NCBI GenBank assembly: GCA_023853785.1
Contig: JAJIRX010000260.1
Span: 1-16,696 of the forward strand
Direction of reading: 5' to 3'
Source of the DNA: Psilocybe azurescens
Taxonomy: Eukaryota; Basidiomycota; Agaricomycetes; Agaricales; Agrocybaceae
DNA length: 16,696 nucleotides
The notes beneath the pieces are model-generated. The model was not told the DNA's origin. It was given only the letters and a program-made list of their open reading frames with translations, and searched no databases. Made by a program: the position numbers and the translations under genes. Positions 1 through 10,066 of this stretch are shown piece by piece. The first letter of the stretch is position 1. The number at the start of each line of letters is the position of its first letter.

Positions 1-498
1 ACACGTACAGCAGATGCGTACCACGCCTACGACAACAGCATGTATGACTGATACAACCACCTGTCCACCACCCTTTTTAAAATTTTTTTCACTTTTTTTT
101 TCTTTTGTTCTTCTCATTTTCTTTTACATTTATGTGTTTGTTTGTTCATTTCTTAACCCTGGTATATACCTTCTCCTGCCCATCTTTTTACCTGTTATGT
201 TTTTATTTTTATTTTATTTTTGTTACAATGGACTTTGTAATGTGAGATAATAATGTAGTATATAGTTATTAATATATTATATTGCACTCATGAATTTACA
301 CTAAGATTGATAGATTGAAATATTCTAGTTGGAATCCAATGATACAGGTAGATTATATAAGCAGTGTATAGTATATGTATGATAGTATGGTAACTGTATA
401 AATCTATTTTTATATTCAGCCTAAAGGTGTGGAAATTGTTTTTACTCAGCTTCAAGCCGTGGAATTCCACTTTATTACTGTATTGGCTATAAATAACT
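1..498. other. AT-rich non-coding stretch, no gene seen
   Basis: This segment is rich in T runs and in TA-rich words. The only open frames are short and encode hydrophobic, low-complexity peptides (for example a Phe-rich peptide from the T runs at 75-220), which is what poly-T sequence gives by chance. I see no splice-site pattern, RNA gene or repeat that I can defend here. Confidence 0.5.
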
Positions 499-616
499 CT
501 ATTCCCCATCATTCCCCATCATTCCCTCCATTCCCTCTCCATTCCTTCATTCTCTTCAATCCCCTATTCCCTCTATTCCTCTATTCCCTTCTTCCTTTCT
601 CAATCCCTCCAGTCCT
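499..616. repeat. Polypyrimidine ATTCCC-type simple sequence
   Basis: About 118 bases made almost entirely of C and T with scattered A. They are built from imperfect repeats of CATTCC, ATTCCCC and CTATTCC. The unit varies, so this is a degraded microsatellite rather than a clean array. It ends just before the left end of the fold-back element at 639. Confidence 0.75.
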
Positions 617-638
617 AGGGAATATGTGGGGAGTGAGA

Positions 639-1110
639 AGTACTGCTTCTGGGGTGCAGGTAATTTGAACTATCCAAAACCTTTGGTATAGTTAAAGATT
701 TCAAATATAGCTTGAGTTTTCAAATTTTAATCCAAATTTCTACTGTTTAGGTATTCAAAGTTGTGGTGAAATTTCCAAATTTAGTAATTATTTTGGACAA
801 CCAAGAACAATAACATTTGGAACTGGTTTCAAGATTCCAAATTATAAAATTTTGGAAATTATATGTGTTGCTATGGGAACCAATTCAAATTAAAAATTAT
901 AACATTCAGAATCTCAAAACTAGTCCCAAATATTATTGTTCTTGGTTTTCCATGATAATTACTAAATTTAGACTTTCAACTCAATTTTGATTACTCAAAC
1001 AGTAGAAATTTCAATTAAAATTTAAAACTGCAAACTATATTCAAAACCTTTAACAATATGGAGAAAGTTTTGGATAGTTTTAAATTTGCTGCACCCCAGG
1101 AGTGTTTACT
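639..1110. mobile_element. Fold-back (MITE-like) inverted-repeat element
   Basis: The left arm (about 639-855) is the reverse complement of the right arm (about 890-1110). The outermost clear match is CTGGGGTGCAG at 649-659 against its complement at 1089-1099. Matching blocks continue inwards: AACTATCCAAAAC, AAATTTCTACTGTTT, TAAATTTAGTAATTAT and CCAAGAACAATAA all recur inverted. By eye the arms are roughly 75-80% identical over about 200 bp, with a spacer of about 35-50 bp. No transposase is encoded, so this looks like a non-autonomous DNA element or a fold-back derivative. The termini (AGTACTGC... and AGTAAACAC...) differ by an indel and I could not define a target-site duplication, so the outer edges may be off by 10-20 bases. 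A Tc1/mariner affiliation is possible but not shown. Confidence 0.85.
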
Positions 1111-1679
1111 ATGGCATGTACAGAGATATAGATGACTAATCAAATGTAACAAATAGCTGTGTGTATGGTTTGGTGAGAAGTGGGCCCCGTTATGTTGTGT
1201 TTGAACCTGGGCCTTATCCAAAATTGTACCAACTGGCTCTCTTTCATTGAAGGTAACATCATCTAGCTTTGGTCACCATGTAAGGATCTCCAGTACTGTG
1301 ATGTGGTGGTTTATGAACAAAGTAGATCACTTTTCAATCAGAGAAAATGAGACCAAGTTCAAGCAAAGTAGAATAGATTCAAAGCAGAATACAATATAAA
1401 TGATACAAAAGAATGCAAAATTTGCCTAAAAGGTGGTATGAGATGCAAAAAAAATATTGTAAGGACAGAAAAGATACCAGACTGATATTGGTCAACATGA
1501 CATTGAGATCAAATTCATAGCAATATCAGTTTGGCAAGTCAAGAACAGGGTAAGTAACTGGGAGCAAAACATGTAAATACACAGGAAGATGTCATGAGTG
1601 ACAATCAAGAACAAGGTGAACCAAATTGAAGGTACAAAATAATTCAAGCATCCAAAAGAAAAAACAACCATATTGTGAA
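1111..1679. other. Intergenic, no gene recognised
   Basis: About 570 bases between the fold-back element and the 3' end of pseudogene A. They are purine-rich on the + strand (1310-1480). The short open frames have no convincing composition. The 3' untranslated region of pseudogene A may lie here, since its last coding-like frame fades near 1680. Confidence 0.4.
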
Positions 1680-3666
1680 CCAGGTGAAAATAGGGCTGAG
1701 AAAACTGTACCATCCACTTGTTCCTTGTTTTCATACTTCTGCCCTGTTCTCCATCCTAACACTATTTCTCGGTTGTTGTCCTGTTCCTGAACCACTTCTT
1801 CACCCTTTTCACCATTCATGCTATCACCACCCACATTGCCTTCAACCATCAGTGTTGATAAACACGGCCCACATTCTCCTGGACCTACACAACTGGCATC
1901 TTCTTGCTCTTTGAATTCTCACTATCCATGGTCACAGGCCAAACACCTGCTGCACTGTAATGGTACTCTGCTTTGCATTGAGGCCTCCCTGAGTTGAGAT
2001 ACATGCCTTAAGCCTAGAGCAGCCACTGGCAATCTCTGCATGTAGTGATCCACCAGAACTGCCTGTAGCAGCACATGCACTCACAGTATCAGCACTGATC
2101 ATCAAGCCAATGTTACCTAGTCCTCTGCTACCAAAGTGTGCTTTTCTTGGTGATAGCAGGTGCAGAACAACTGCTGCTGTTGATATTGGCCCTAGCACTG
2201 GAGAAAGGGCAGACAAGCAGTCAGAGTTGGCATTGTTCAGGCTGCAGAGTACAGTGGCCCAGCTGATAGCAAATAAAGAACAAAGAGTGGTTAGTAAGAA
2301 GTCATGGAAAAGGAAGAACAATTGAGAGACAACATACCAGGTGCAGATGAGCTGCCAGCGCCAATGCTGGTCCTGCCCTGACCCTGCAAGATTGCCCTTG
2401 GAGAGCCAGATAGTGAATTGAGGTTTGCCAATGATCTAGGTAGCACAAGGTCAGATGTTGTCCAGCCAAGCGCCAAGCAGGGTGTTGCAGACTGAAATGA
2501 GGGTTAGGCATGGCCTCCTCATGCCCGAATAGTAGTGTGAGGTGCATCCTGTTGTCGTCGGTCACATACCTCCATCTGTCCATCTCAAGCAGGTATGGTG
2601 GGTGGCTCTCTGAACTCATCAATTCTTTATAGCTGCTCATTGTCCATGTCTGCAATTAATGCATTGCCAATGTTCAACCCCGAGTACTTCTGGTTCAGAT
2701 ACTGGTATCTGAAGTTGTAAGCATGATCTACCCACTCTGGTGGTACGCCATTGATTAGTAGGACATTGATGACATTGTCCACACTAAGATTTTGTGCGTG
2801 CAAAGGGGGTATGTCACAGCATATGAATTTATACATTGGCTCCCTTTGTGGCCTGAACTGATTCAAAGGGTTTTTGCTGTTGAATAGTGCGATCCCCTCA
2901 CAGTACCTATTGCTGTGGGCTGTAATGAACGCAAAGCCTCAGATGAATGCAGAGCATAATGCTCTGTCAGCCAGTCCTAGCGTATGTGCCATTCCTATTC
3001 CAAATATGCTGCATTGGTCTACTCTCATCATCAGGTCCATAATCACCCCAGTGAATGGTGTTGTTCCTCCAGGGTGTGCATGCAGTAGCACGTAGCGTGC
3101 CATCTTCTCAATCTCTAGCAGCCAGTTAATGGGGGCATTGCTGCGGTCTCTGCTGGCCATCTTCATCCTCCTGGGGTCATGAGGTGGGTCGACCTTGATC
3201 CAGTATTTATCAGGTAGGTCAGGTATGAATGATGCTGGATTTATTTTTATGAGGTGGGTCATTGCTCAATCATGGTGTTCCTCCATTACCCTTGATGCCA
3301 CAGTTTGTAACTCATCAAGCAGTGTGTAGGCCTCAATCCTCTGCTATGGCTGCATGCTGCATGTCTCCCAGGTCATGGCTATCAGGTAGTTGACTTCCAG
3401 GGGTTCCGCAGAAGTCCCAATGGTACTTTGTCATAGATGGGATGCCATTTAGGGTGGAACACTGAAGGTTGAGTATGTTCCCAATGTTCAGCACTGATAG
3501 CTGTAGATATATATATTGTGTTGCTGCACTGGGATACATACATGTTTGTGAATGCTGTCATACACCAATTTTGATTGGATATGAGATTTATCTATAAGCT
3601 TAGAGTGTCTGTCTTGACTCCCATTGCATGCAGAAGCCAGGGTTATTATTTTGCATTTTTATCTGA
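1680..3666 (-). pseudogene. Pseudogene A: multi-exon hypothetical basidiomycete protein, broken
   Basis: I do not recognise the family. A protein-like frame can be followed on the minus strand for most of this span. The best block (3262-2627) contains LPDKYWIKVDPPHDP, LLEIEKMARYVLLHAHPGGT, DLMMRVDQCSIFGIGMAHTL and INGVPPEWVDHAYNFRYQYL. It continues 5' to about 3400 with NYLIAMTWETC and QRIEAYTLLDELQ, and further 5' with FHPKWHPIYDKVPLGLLRNP in another frame. Downstream are a Ser/Gly-rich part (2476-2291) and an acidic tail (about 1900-1690). In-frame stops are TAG at 3344-3346, TGA at 3266-3268 and TGA at 2939-2941. The frame slips near 3390-3400 and near 2640. Likely introns are 3501-3541 (GTATGT...CTACAG) and 2263-2337 (GTATGT, branch TACTAAC, ATCAG), but splicing the latter does not restore one frame. 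The ends are approximate. It could be transposon-borne or an ordinary lineage-specific gene. Confidence 0.6.
2263..2337 (-). other. Probable spliceosomal intron in pseudogene A (75 nt)
   Basis: Read on the minus strand it starts GTATGTTG, has a branch-point-like TTACTAAC about 30 bases before the end, and finishes TTTGCTATCAG. Length and signals are typical of basidiomycete introns. The flanking coding-like frames do not join in phase when it is removed, so a nearby indel or a different exon structure must be assumed. Confidence 0.5.
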
Positions 3667-5216
3667 AGCACATCCTCAATATTCAACGTTGAAGCCCATT
3701 CACAGTCCACTTCAATCTCCATTACAACTTTCAATCTCCACTTCAACTATTTGATCAGCTACATTCCCTATCAGTGATTCAATCATCTATCTATTTCGAA
3801 CCTCAAGGCTATACACAGCTTATTCCTGGACATCATTCCTATCCATCCTAGTATGCACAGCACAGCACAGCATCATAGTACTCACCATTGTCATCAGCAT
3901 TTGGTCATCTACAACTATTTGGTCCTTAACTGGATTCCACATATGCAGCAAATCTTTGTCTCACTCAGCAGTCTTGGTAATGGATGACTGAGCTGTGCCA
4001 TGAATAGACTGGTTCTATTCATTAGCATGGTACTTGTTTGCTATTTTGGCTCCTTTTCTATTGTCTGACACTTTCATATGATTGATCCTTCCTTCCCTTT
4101 GTCATTCTTGCTTATTGTACTTACTCAGCTTTGCTTCTTTCTTACTCATCTCACTTCGCTTTTCATAATCCTGCTTATACTTCTTACTCATCCTATGTTA
4201 CTTACTTACTCATCCTTCTATTTTTCACTCCTAAACTCCGTCAGCCTTCAATCTATTGTATGTAGTTGGCAGATAGGACTACAGGGTGTTGTTCTACAGA
4301 AAGATTAGTATAGTTTGGACACTTGATCTCTTTTAAATATTTTTCTATGTTCTCTTGTATATAAACCATGTAGTAGTATCGTTTGGAATGCAAGGAAGTT
4401 ACAAGCCCCAACTTTCTTCACAGCAAAGATTTCAAGTTATCAAGTACTCAGTTCAGCACTCCAAGCACACATTCAATCAATCTCTATCAGTATTCAGCAC
4501 AAAATTCAACAGTTATTCCAGATCATCAAGGCGTCCCTTCAAGGGGGTTGTAGCAGACAGCCCTCCATTCACGCTCTCACATCCCAGAGCAATTTGTCCA
4601 GTTCATTTCAATCCTATCATCCTCCAAACCCTTCATTCTTCCTCTATATCAAGATCCTCAACTCCCCATCGCTTCTATTTCTCCAGAATATTTTTATTCA
4701 GCAATCTTGGTCTTGTTGTCATCTTTATCCATTGCCCTAGTCATCCATCATTCACTTCACTGCTCTGTTTGATTTTTGGTTCAAGAATATCACACAATCC
4801 TTCACCATCTATCACTCCAGGCTGCTCTAGTCATTATTCAATCACCATACCTTACTTCTGGCTTTGTAGAAGTTGTGGACTCAATTAAAGTGTACTAGGA
4901 TCAAGACTACATTCTCACTCCTGCCCCGTATCCATCCCTACAATTTATCTAGTCATTTGGCCCCTCCACAGTCATCACTCCTCATTCACACCATTCTACC
5001 CTAATCAAGTCAGGTTGCTTCCTCCCAGTAAATACTCAAGGGCATTTTATATTCCCTCATCTATTCTTCCTCCTTCATACGTCCCTGCCCTCCTCAGACC
5101 ACATACATCTTCACAACCTAGTGGTTAAGCCAGCCCTCACTTTAACTCAACAGGGAGAGTGTCGTCTTATCTAGTCTAGACCATTCCTCTCTGGTTTGTG
5201 TTTTGGTTTTTGATTT
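3667..5216. other. No gene recognised; pyrimidine-rich + strand
   Basis: About 1.55 kb between pseudogenes A and B. The + strand is rich in C and T (4080-4250, 4560-5100), with many TTC, ATC and CTCC words. There is a TATA-like motif (GTATATAAA) at about 4352-4360. A 177-codon + strand frame at 4355-4888 follows it, but its product is a Ser/Phe/Ile-rich composition expected from pyrimidine-rich DNA and shows no motif. Short repeated words such as TTCAATCTCCA occur at 3712-3745. An old LTR or promoter region is conceivable, but I cannot define ends. Confidence 0.4.
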
Positions 5217-5365
5217 CTATATCAAATCACACACTACATAGTTCAATGCCATATCATTCAAGGTGGTGATCAAATGTAAGGCGGCATCATGATTGTCCAA
5301 TTCAAGTTCAGACCTTGGGACAAATCCATCCTCACACAAGGTATGCAAACGACACTCCTCAGGAG

Positions 5366-5419
5366 CTGTGAGTTGATATTAATGAGGAAAATCAGAATAT
5401 GTACATAGAGATAACTTAC
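5366..5419 (-). other. Intron in pseudogene B (54 nt)
   Basis: On the minus strand it runs GTAAGTTATC to AACTCACAG, with ATTAAT as a possible branch site. Removing it joins a codon split after its first base, and the protein-like frame continues on both sides (FLQKCY to PEECR), which supports the call. Confidence 0.75.
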
Positions 5420-5535
5420 TATAACACTTCTGCAGAAAGGAGCCATACATTGGAATCAGATACTTCTTGATTTGTATGCGTTCAGACTGTCCAAAGGTCA
5501 TCTTGACATCACCTGATGTAGTACCAGAATGGATG

Positions 5536-5600
5536 CTAAGTATCCCCATTTAATAATGGATGCATTAGAGTAGGAAGCATGTACATGGCTGTATACATAC
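5536..5600 (-). other. Intron in pseudogene B (65 nt)
   Basis: On the minus strand it runs GTATGTATAC to GATACTTAG. The codon is split after two bases; joining gives the continuous path NGQISVIS to HSGTTSGDV expected for the family. Confidence 0.75.
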
Positions 5601-5728
5601 CTGATGACACTAATCTGACCATTCTGCGCTGGCTCAGGCCCCCAGCAATGAGAGTTGCCTTCCATCCAGTTGCATCACAAACAGCATCTAAAATGGGCTG
5701 AAGAATGTGCACGAGACCCTGAATAGAC

Positions 5729-5782
5729 CTGTTTTTGGTGTGTTAGTGAATATAGTCTAAATGAGAGATTCAACTGACATAC
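5729..5782 (-). other. Intron in pseudogene B (54 nt)
   Basis: On the minus strand it runs GTATGTCAG to CCAAAAACAG, with a branch-like CACTAAC 18-20 bases before the acceptor. The codon is split after two bases and the frame continues from NPEDHQ to IQGLVHILQ. Confidence 0.8.
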
Positions 5783-6512
5783 CTCTGATGGTCTTCTGGG
5801 TTGGTAGATATGCCTTGTTCCACATCTTTCTTCCATTGAATCAAAGCCTCTGCATGTTGGGCTTTTGCATCTTCTAACCATTTCTGCTGCTCTTCTTTGG
5901 GTAATTTCAAAAAGATCTCAAGCAATATTATCCTGAAGAGCGGCCTGATCAGATTTTGTGGGTCCCTCCTCTCTGATCTGACCTTTGCTTCTTCTTCTAT
6001 TTCAGATCAATGATCTTTCCTCTAAATATTGGCAGCAGTCTTCATGTGGGGTTTGCTAATTTCTTTATTGGACAGCTTAGCAATGAGGGATTTATAAGGG
6101 TTATATATGTTGGGATCTTTGGGATTGACATTGTTATCTTTCATGTGCTGGTAATTGAAGTCAATCACAAGCTTCTGATAACAAGTCACATTAACATGTA
6201 CTGCCTTTTGAAGTTCATAGCAGTCTGTCTTGTCTTCAGAGCTAATATTGCCGCAGAATACTCATCTGGTGTCATTTTATCCTCATCCGGCTGGACCTGT
6301 TCTGGCTGTGGAGCATTGTTGTCGACTGCAGCAAGATCTTCTGGCCTGGGATCTTGGTCATCTGGCAGTTCAAGTGGGAAACACTTGAAAAACAATATTG
6401 GATTAATGCTAGTGCTTCTGGGGCATAATGACCAGCGACACCAAGACTGTGCTCTTTCTTTTCATTTGATAAAAAGTCTTTGCAAGCACCAGGATTAGGC
6501 ATTCTTTTAAAT

Positions 6513-6561
6513 CTGTAATTCAATTCAAAATTATATTTTGAGGTGTGGAAGAGATACTCAC
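6513..6561 (-). other. Probable intron in the 5' part of pseudogene B (49 nt)
   Basis: On the minus strand it runs GTGAGTATCTC to TTGAATTACAG. The signals are good, but the exons on either side (a Ser-rich stretch upstream, PNPGACKDF downstream) are not clearly joined in one frame. It is less certain than the three downstream introns. Confidence 0.5.
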
Positions 6562-6779
6562 CTTGATTTACTGAAGAACTGGATTGAGACACAAAGGGGT
6601 TTTTGTTGTGTCTGGTATTGTAATTGAAAAAAAAAATGGTGCAGGGCTTGTCAGCAGTGAATCCAATTACTAAATGGCAGGATTGAGCTGGCTCATTCAT
6701 AATTAGGTTTTTTTATCTCAAGTCCATATGTTTCAAATTTTTCTGTACTGATGATATCTTACAATTCATGCAGATTGAA

Positions 6780-8575
6780 AGTACTCAAACCAGTTCAATA
6801 ATTACATATTGATCATCAGAGCTGATCCTAATGGTGTCTATGCAGATTTTCTACACAACTTGTCAGGAATCTTCACAACTCCAGACAAAGTTGCTATTCA
6901 AATAGACAAACTAGTTTGGTCATGCCTGTGCCTGCTCAAAATCTAGGTTCAATGTACATTAGTTTTTTTAATGAGACCCTGGAGTGTTCTCTGATCTACT
7001 CTAACCAAATGTGCATCCACATTTTTACGTTTGGGTTTATATGCAGAGATGGGGTGAAGATACACAATGACACATTACCAGCAAGACAGACTCAATACCT
7101 CCATAAGCTCTACGCTTATAGATTCTTGATATAAGCTGATCCTCTCCCATTATTTCTTCCCCAGTAGATATGGTTTGTATTGACAATGCCTCCTCTGTTA
7201 GTCAGAGCACCAATGACAATCTGTCTGGCCCTATTAATCCTCCTGGAACTTCTGCTAATGAGAACACTGATGAAACAATGAGCAACACCGCCTCTCCTGC
7301 TGACCCAATTCTCAATGTCCTCACCCCTCCTGTAGTCACAGGTTTACAGCCTTGGAGCAATGCCAATCTTTCCATAATAGCCCCACCTAATCCTGAGTCT
7401 ATGGAGGAACCGCCCGTCATTCCTGTCCTCTTCTATGTTCTCACTGGAGGAATGGCAAATGGAATTCTTAATTGACCAGAGTAAGTAGATCTCCATTTAT
7501 TTCACAGGCCAATTGATTGTTAATTTCACTGTCAGGTTGTTACAAAATGTCTATATGGAGGCTAGATTTATTATGTGCATGTTCAACAACTGGCTGGAGA
7601 GCATTAGTCATTACAAATGGGAATTTTATGCTGGTCGAGTCAAGATCACTCCCCACAGAAGCAACCACTCCATTCCTGTGGTGCACATATGTAGGTCATC
7701 CTCAAATCCTTGAGCCCAATAACCCTCTGTCTAATGGGCCGGCTTCTCCATCATATGTCCCATCCACTGCAACCACTCCTGATCTCCCTGTTTACAAAAA
7801 TGTGCTGCCCAACATTTAGCAAGCCGCCATTTATGACCTGCCTTTTGACCCTCTGGAGCTATCATTACTGCACTTGATGCCCCTGTTTTTCCCCACTGAC
7901 ATCATCCTTGGAGCCTATCAATGAAGGCCAGGAAACCATAGACCAATGGCTTGTAAAAGCAAAGTTTAAGGCTGCCAACAAGACGGTTTCTGTCTCTTCT
8001 GATTTGGAAGAGTCATCAAGCTCAGATTCAGATGCATTTGAGGCTTTGCCTGTCCAGAAGGCAAAGCCCTTTCCACTTCATCATGTCGTTCCAACATCCA
8101 GCACTTCCAATGATGTCTTTTCCACTAGCCAAACTCCATCCACTCAAGCCAACCCACAATCTCCTAGCTATGTCAATACTACTGCTGCTACTGCTGCTGT
8201 GATTAACAGTTGCGGACTTGCTTGTATAGCCATAGCCCATAAAGCTAGAGCTGCTCAGTCTGCCAAGCACCATTATGTCAAAGTTTATCTCAATGAGGAT
8301 ATTGAACAAACTTTTTTAGAATGATCAACTCAACATTGAGTGCCTCTACACCAATTCAGGAAGACATGCCCACAGCCTCAGCCCTGAAAAAAGCATGCAC
8401 CATGGCTCCAAAGGCATGGGCAGGTTCAGCTCTGCTCTATATTGATCCACCCTTTGCAAGTCAGACTCCTGTGTTGAGCAGGCCATCTGGCTTAGCATCC
8501 TTGTCCAAAATTTCTGCTGTAGTCTCATCCTCCAAATCTTCTCTTTTAGCAGCCTCTTCATCCAAAAGGATTTAG
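6780..8575 (+). pseudogene. Pseudogene C: Ser/Thr/Pro-rich hypothetical protein in pieces
   Basis: I do not recognise the family. Several + strand frames look coding but do not join. They are 6817-6939 (contains NGVYADFLHNLSGIFTTPDK); 7170-7475, opened by ATG just after an acceptor-like TTTCTTCCCCAG (Pro/Ser/Asn-rich, 101 aa); 7571-7819 (GWRALVITNGNFMLVESRSL, then Pro-rich, ending in TAG); 7820-7920 (IYDLPFDPLELSLLHLM); 7908-8324 (acidic and Ser-rich, DLEESSSSDSDAFEAL, then Thr/Ser/Gln-rich and Ala-rich); and 8321-8575 (Ser/Ala-rich). A donor-like GTAAGT follows the 7170 exon at about 7479, with acceptors at 7505 or 7533. The TAG at 7817-7819 and slips near 7910 and 8325 break the frame. The low-complexity composition suggests a nuclear or regulatory protein, but that is inference. 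Confidence 0.5.
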
Positions 8576-9006
8576 TTGCACCTTTACTGCTTGTCTCAGT
8601 AGCCTCTTGACATTTGAATACTATGTATATTCTGTGCTGATGTAGAATAGCATTATGTCATTTGTCAATATGATGGCCTCTTTCTTTCTGATGGGCAATA
8701 GAATTCTTTTTCCAAGGTCTGACAGGACTGAATAAAAAGAAATTCAGGCCTCAGATAATATTAACCATATAACTAATGATAGCAATCATATAAAAGATGG
8801 TAACTATTCAGAAATTTATGCAGTCCAGAATCACTCAGTTACTATCATTCAAGTAGGGCACATACATTTTGCAGAATATAAAATGCCATTTGTTTATGCA
8901 GTCAGGTACTAGACAGTTCATCAGGCTAAAGTTGAAATGATGGGATACATTTCAATCTAAATGGATACAGATATATTCCAATCTAAATGGAGACAACAAC
9001 CAGGTA
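8576..9006. other. Intergenic between pseudogene C and gene D
   Basis: About 430 AT-rich bases between the convergent 3' ends of C (+) and D (-). They contain one short tandem repeat (8945-8996) and no coding signal. AATAAA at 8732 could be a polyadenylation signal for C. Confidence 0.4.
8945..8996. repeat. Two-copy tandem repeat of about 25 bp
   Basis: The core CAATCTAAATGGA occurs twice about 25 bases apart, within similar flanks (ATACATTT... and ATATATTC...; each followed by a GACA- or TACA-type ending). It is a simple local duplication near the 3' end of gene D. Confidence 0.7.
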
Positions 9007-9530
9007 CTACTCCATGTCCATGTCCATAATCCTCTGGTATTCAGCCTTGTCTGCAGCTTGCTCAGCACGGCATTTTTACAGAGTCTGACATGATGCAAAA
9101 CATGTATCATGACTAGTGAGCAAATTGAAATGGGTAGGACAGATTAGAATAGAATGTACCTGTACTGTACAGCTGCCTGTCTGAGCTTCTCATGATTTGC
9201 TTCTCTATACTGAGTCTGTGCCTCCCAATGTGAGTCCTTGAGCAATGTAGCTTCATCGGGACTTAGAGTGAGTTTGCACCTGCAAATGAAAATGAGCAAC
9301 ATAGATTAGTATATAGAAAAAATACTTGTATTTCCTGGCATGTTCACGGGATTTCTGTCGCTGATCGTGAAATGTCTCTGTGCAATGGATAGCATGTTTT
9401 CTTGAGTTGCTCTGCTAAAAGGTTAGAAATAGACTCACTGCCGGTATAAGTGATGTTTTCTGGCCAGAATTTCATCTCGGGTGAAGTATGTTTGAGTCCA
9501 ATAACTTGGTGGTGAGCGCTTGAATTTCAT
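9007..9530 (-). CDS. Gene D: small four-exon hypothetical protein
   Basis: I do not recognise the family. The start is ATG at 9530. Exons are 9530-9439, 9400-9326, 9279-9160 and 9084-9007. Introns are 9438-9401 (38 nt, GTGAGT, TTCTAAC, CTCAAG), 9325-9280 (46 nt, GTATTT, ATACTAAT, TTTGCAG) and 9159-9085 (75 nt, GTACAT, ATGTCAG). Exons 1-3 join in phase into about 96 residues that are Lys/Arg/Glu/Gln/His-rich: MKFKRSPPSYWTQ at the start, DQRQKSREHARKYK in the middle, LSPDEATLLKDSHWEAQTQY and NHEKLRQAAVQ near the end. This looks like a charged helix or coiled coil. In exon 4 the natural continuation (RAEQAADKAEYQ..MDME, TAG at 9007-9009) is one base out of phase with the third intron, so the gene carries a late frameshift or I have misplaced that splice. 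The first intron is unusually short. Confidence 0.55.
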
Positions 9531-10066
9531 TACTGATATTGTTGTTGTGGTTTAAGGCAAGCTTGGGGTTATATTATTGTCTATTGAATCACAGAAATAT
9601 TACAAAAGACAGTGTATTAAAAGATTCTCAACAGTAAAGGAAGAAAAATCCAGTTACAGATTTCTCAATGACCGAAAAGTAGTGGACTGGAAGATAAATC
9701 CATGGTTGAACCACATGTAAACTACTCCACTCAGTGAGGTAGTTGTATATCCCATGAGTGTACAAGATTCAGAAATTTAGCTCTTAGATATATTCTAGAC
9801 AATGTACTGTCATCAGATTTTACTGAAGTTCCCAGCTCAATTCACTATTAGCATTTTATTTCAATAAGTCCAGCAGAAATCACCACACACAGTTCCAAAA
9901 TCACCACACAAGGTTGTTGAGTCCTCGTTTTAGGTATTCATCAGTCATGTGGTGAAAAGTTACTCATGTGTTTATTGGACAGTGTTAATTACATTACAGA
10001 ACTGAGAATGTCTACATTGTGAGGTATTGGCAGGTCCACTACAGGCAATAAGAAAAGACCAAGCTT
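9531..10066. other. Intergenic, upstream of gene D
   Basis: About 540 AT-rich bases 5' of gene D. Both strands have only short frames. A word AATCACCACACA occurs twice (9878-9889 and 9899-9910). I see no clear TATA box close to the start of gene D, though ATAATATAAC lies on its coding strand about 40-50 bases upstream. Confidence 0.35.

Larger units (their letters stand above)
5217..6700 (-). pseudogene. Pseudogene B: decayed member of an expanded Agaricomycete protein family
   Basis: The 3' half is clear on the minus strand. A basic segment (YKSLIAKLSNKEISKPHMKT, then an acidic/basic EIEEEAK stretch) leads to EIFLKLPKEEQQKWLEDAKA, then GLVHILQPILDAVCDATGWK, an AGGPEPAQNG-like block, HSGTTSGDVKMTFGQSERIQ and YLIPMYGSFLQKCY, ending at a TAG at 5217-5219. 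From memory this order (a Trp/Lys-rich HMG-box-like segment, then DATGWK..AGG..P and a ..G..S..F..FL region) matches a large family of hypothetical proteins in mushroom genomes; its function is unknown to me. Four introns fit: 6513-6561, 5729-5782, 5536-5600 and 5366-5419. Damage includes TAG at 6022-6024, TGA at 6007-6009, a missing base in the C run at 5639-5643, compensating frame slips at about 5935-5975, and slips near 6225 and 6390. The 5' part (6700-6400) is less certain. It is head-to-head with pseudogene C. Confidence 0.7.

Noticed and set aside
429..668. 79-codon frame across the polypyrimidine tract
   Set aside because: Low-complexity Pro/Phe/Leu/Ser translation of ATTCCC repeats extending into the end of the fold-back element.
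3349..3362. Tandem duplication of GCTGCAT that seemed to shift the frame of pseudogene A
   Set aside because: Re-reading the minus strand, the protein-like frame (NYLIAMTWETC into QRIEAYTLL) runs through both copies without a shift, so the duplication is not a lesion.
4355..4888. 177-codon + strand frame after a TATA-like motif
   Set aside because: The composition follows the pyrimidine bias of the DNA, there are no motifs and no splice or family support. Kept only as part of the intergenic description.
6010..6498. 162-codon + strand frame with hydrophobic N-terminus
   Set aside because: It is the complement of the better-supported minus-strand exons of pseudogene B, which have family-like motifs and phased introns.
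8028..8309. 93-codon minus-strand frame with a Ser run
   Set aside because: It shadows the + strand acidic/Ser-rich piece of pseudogene C; its Ser run reads the complement of a GCT/ACT-rich stretch.
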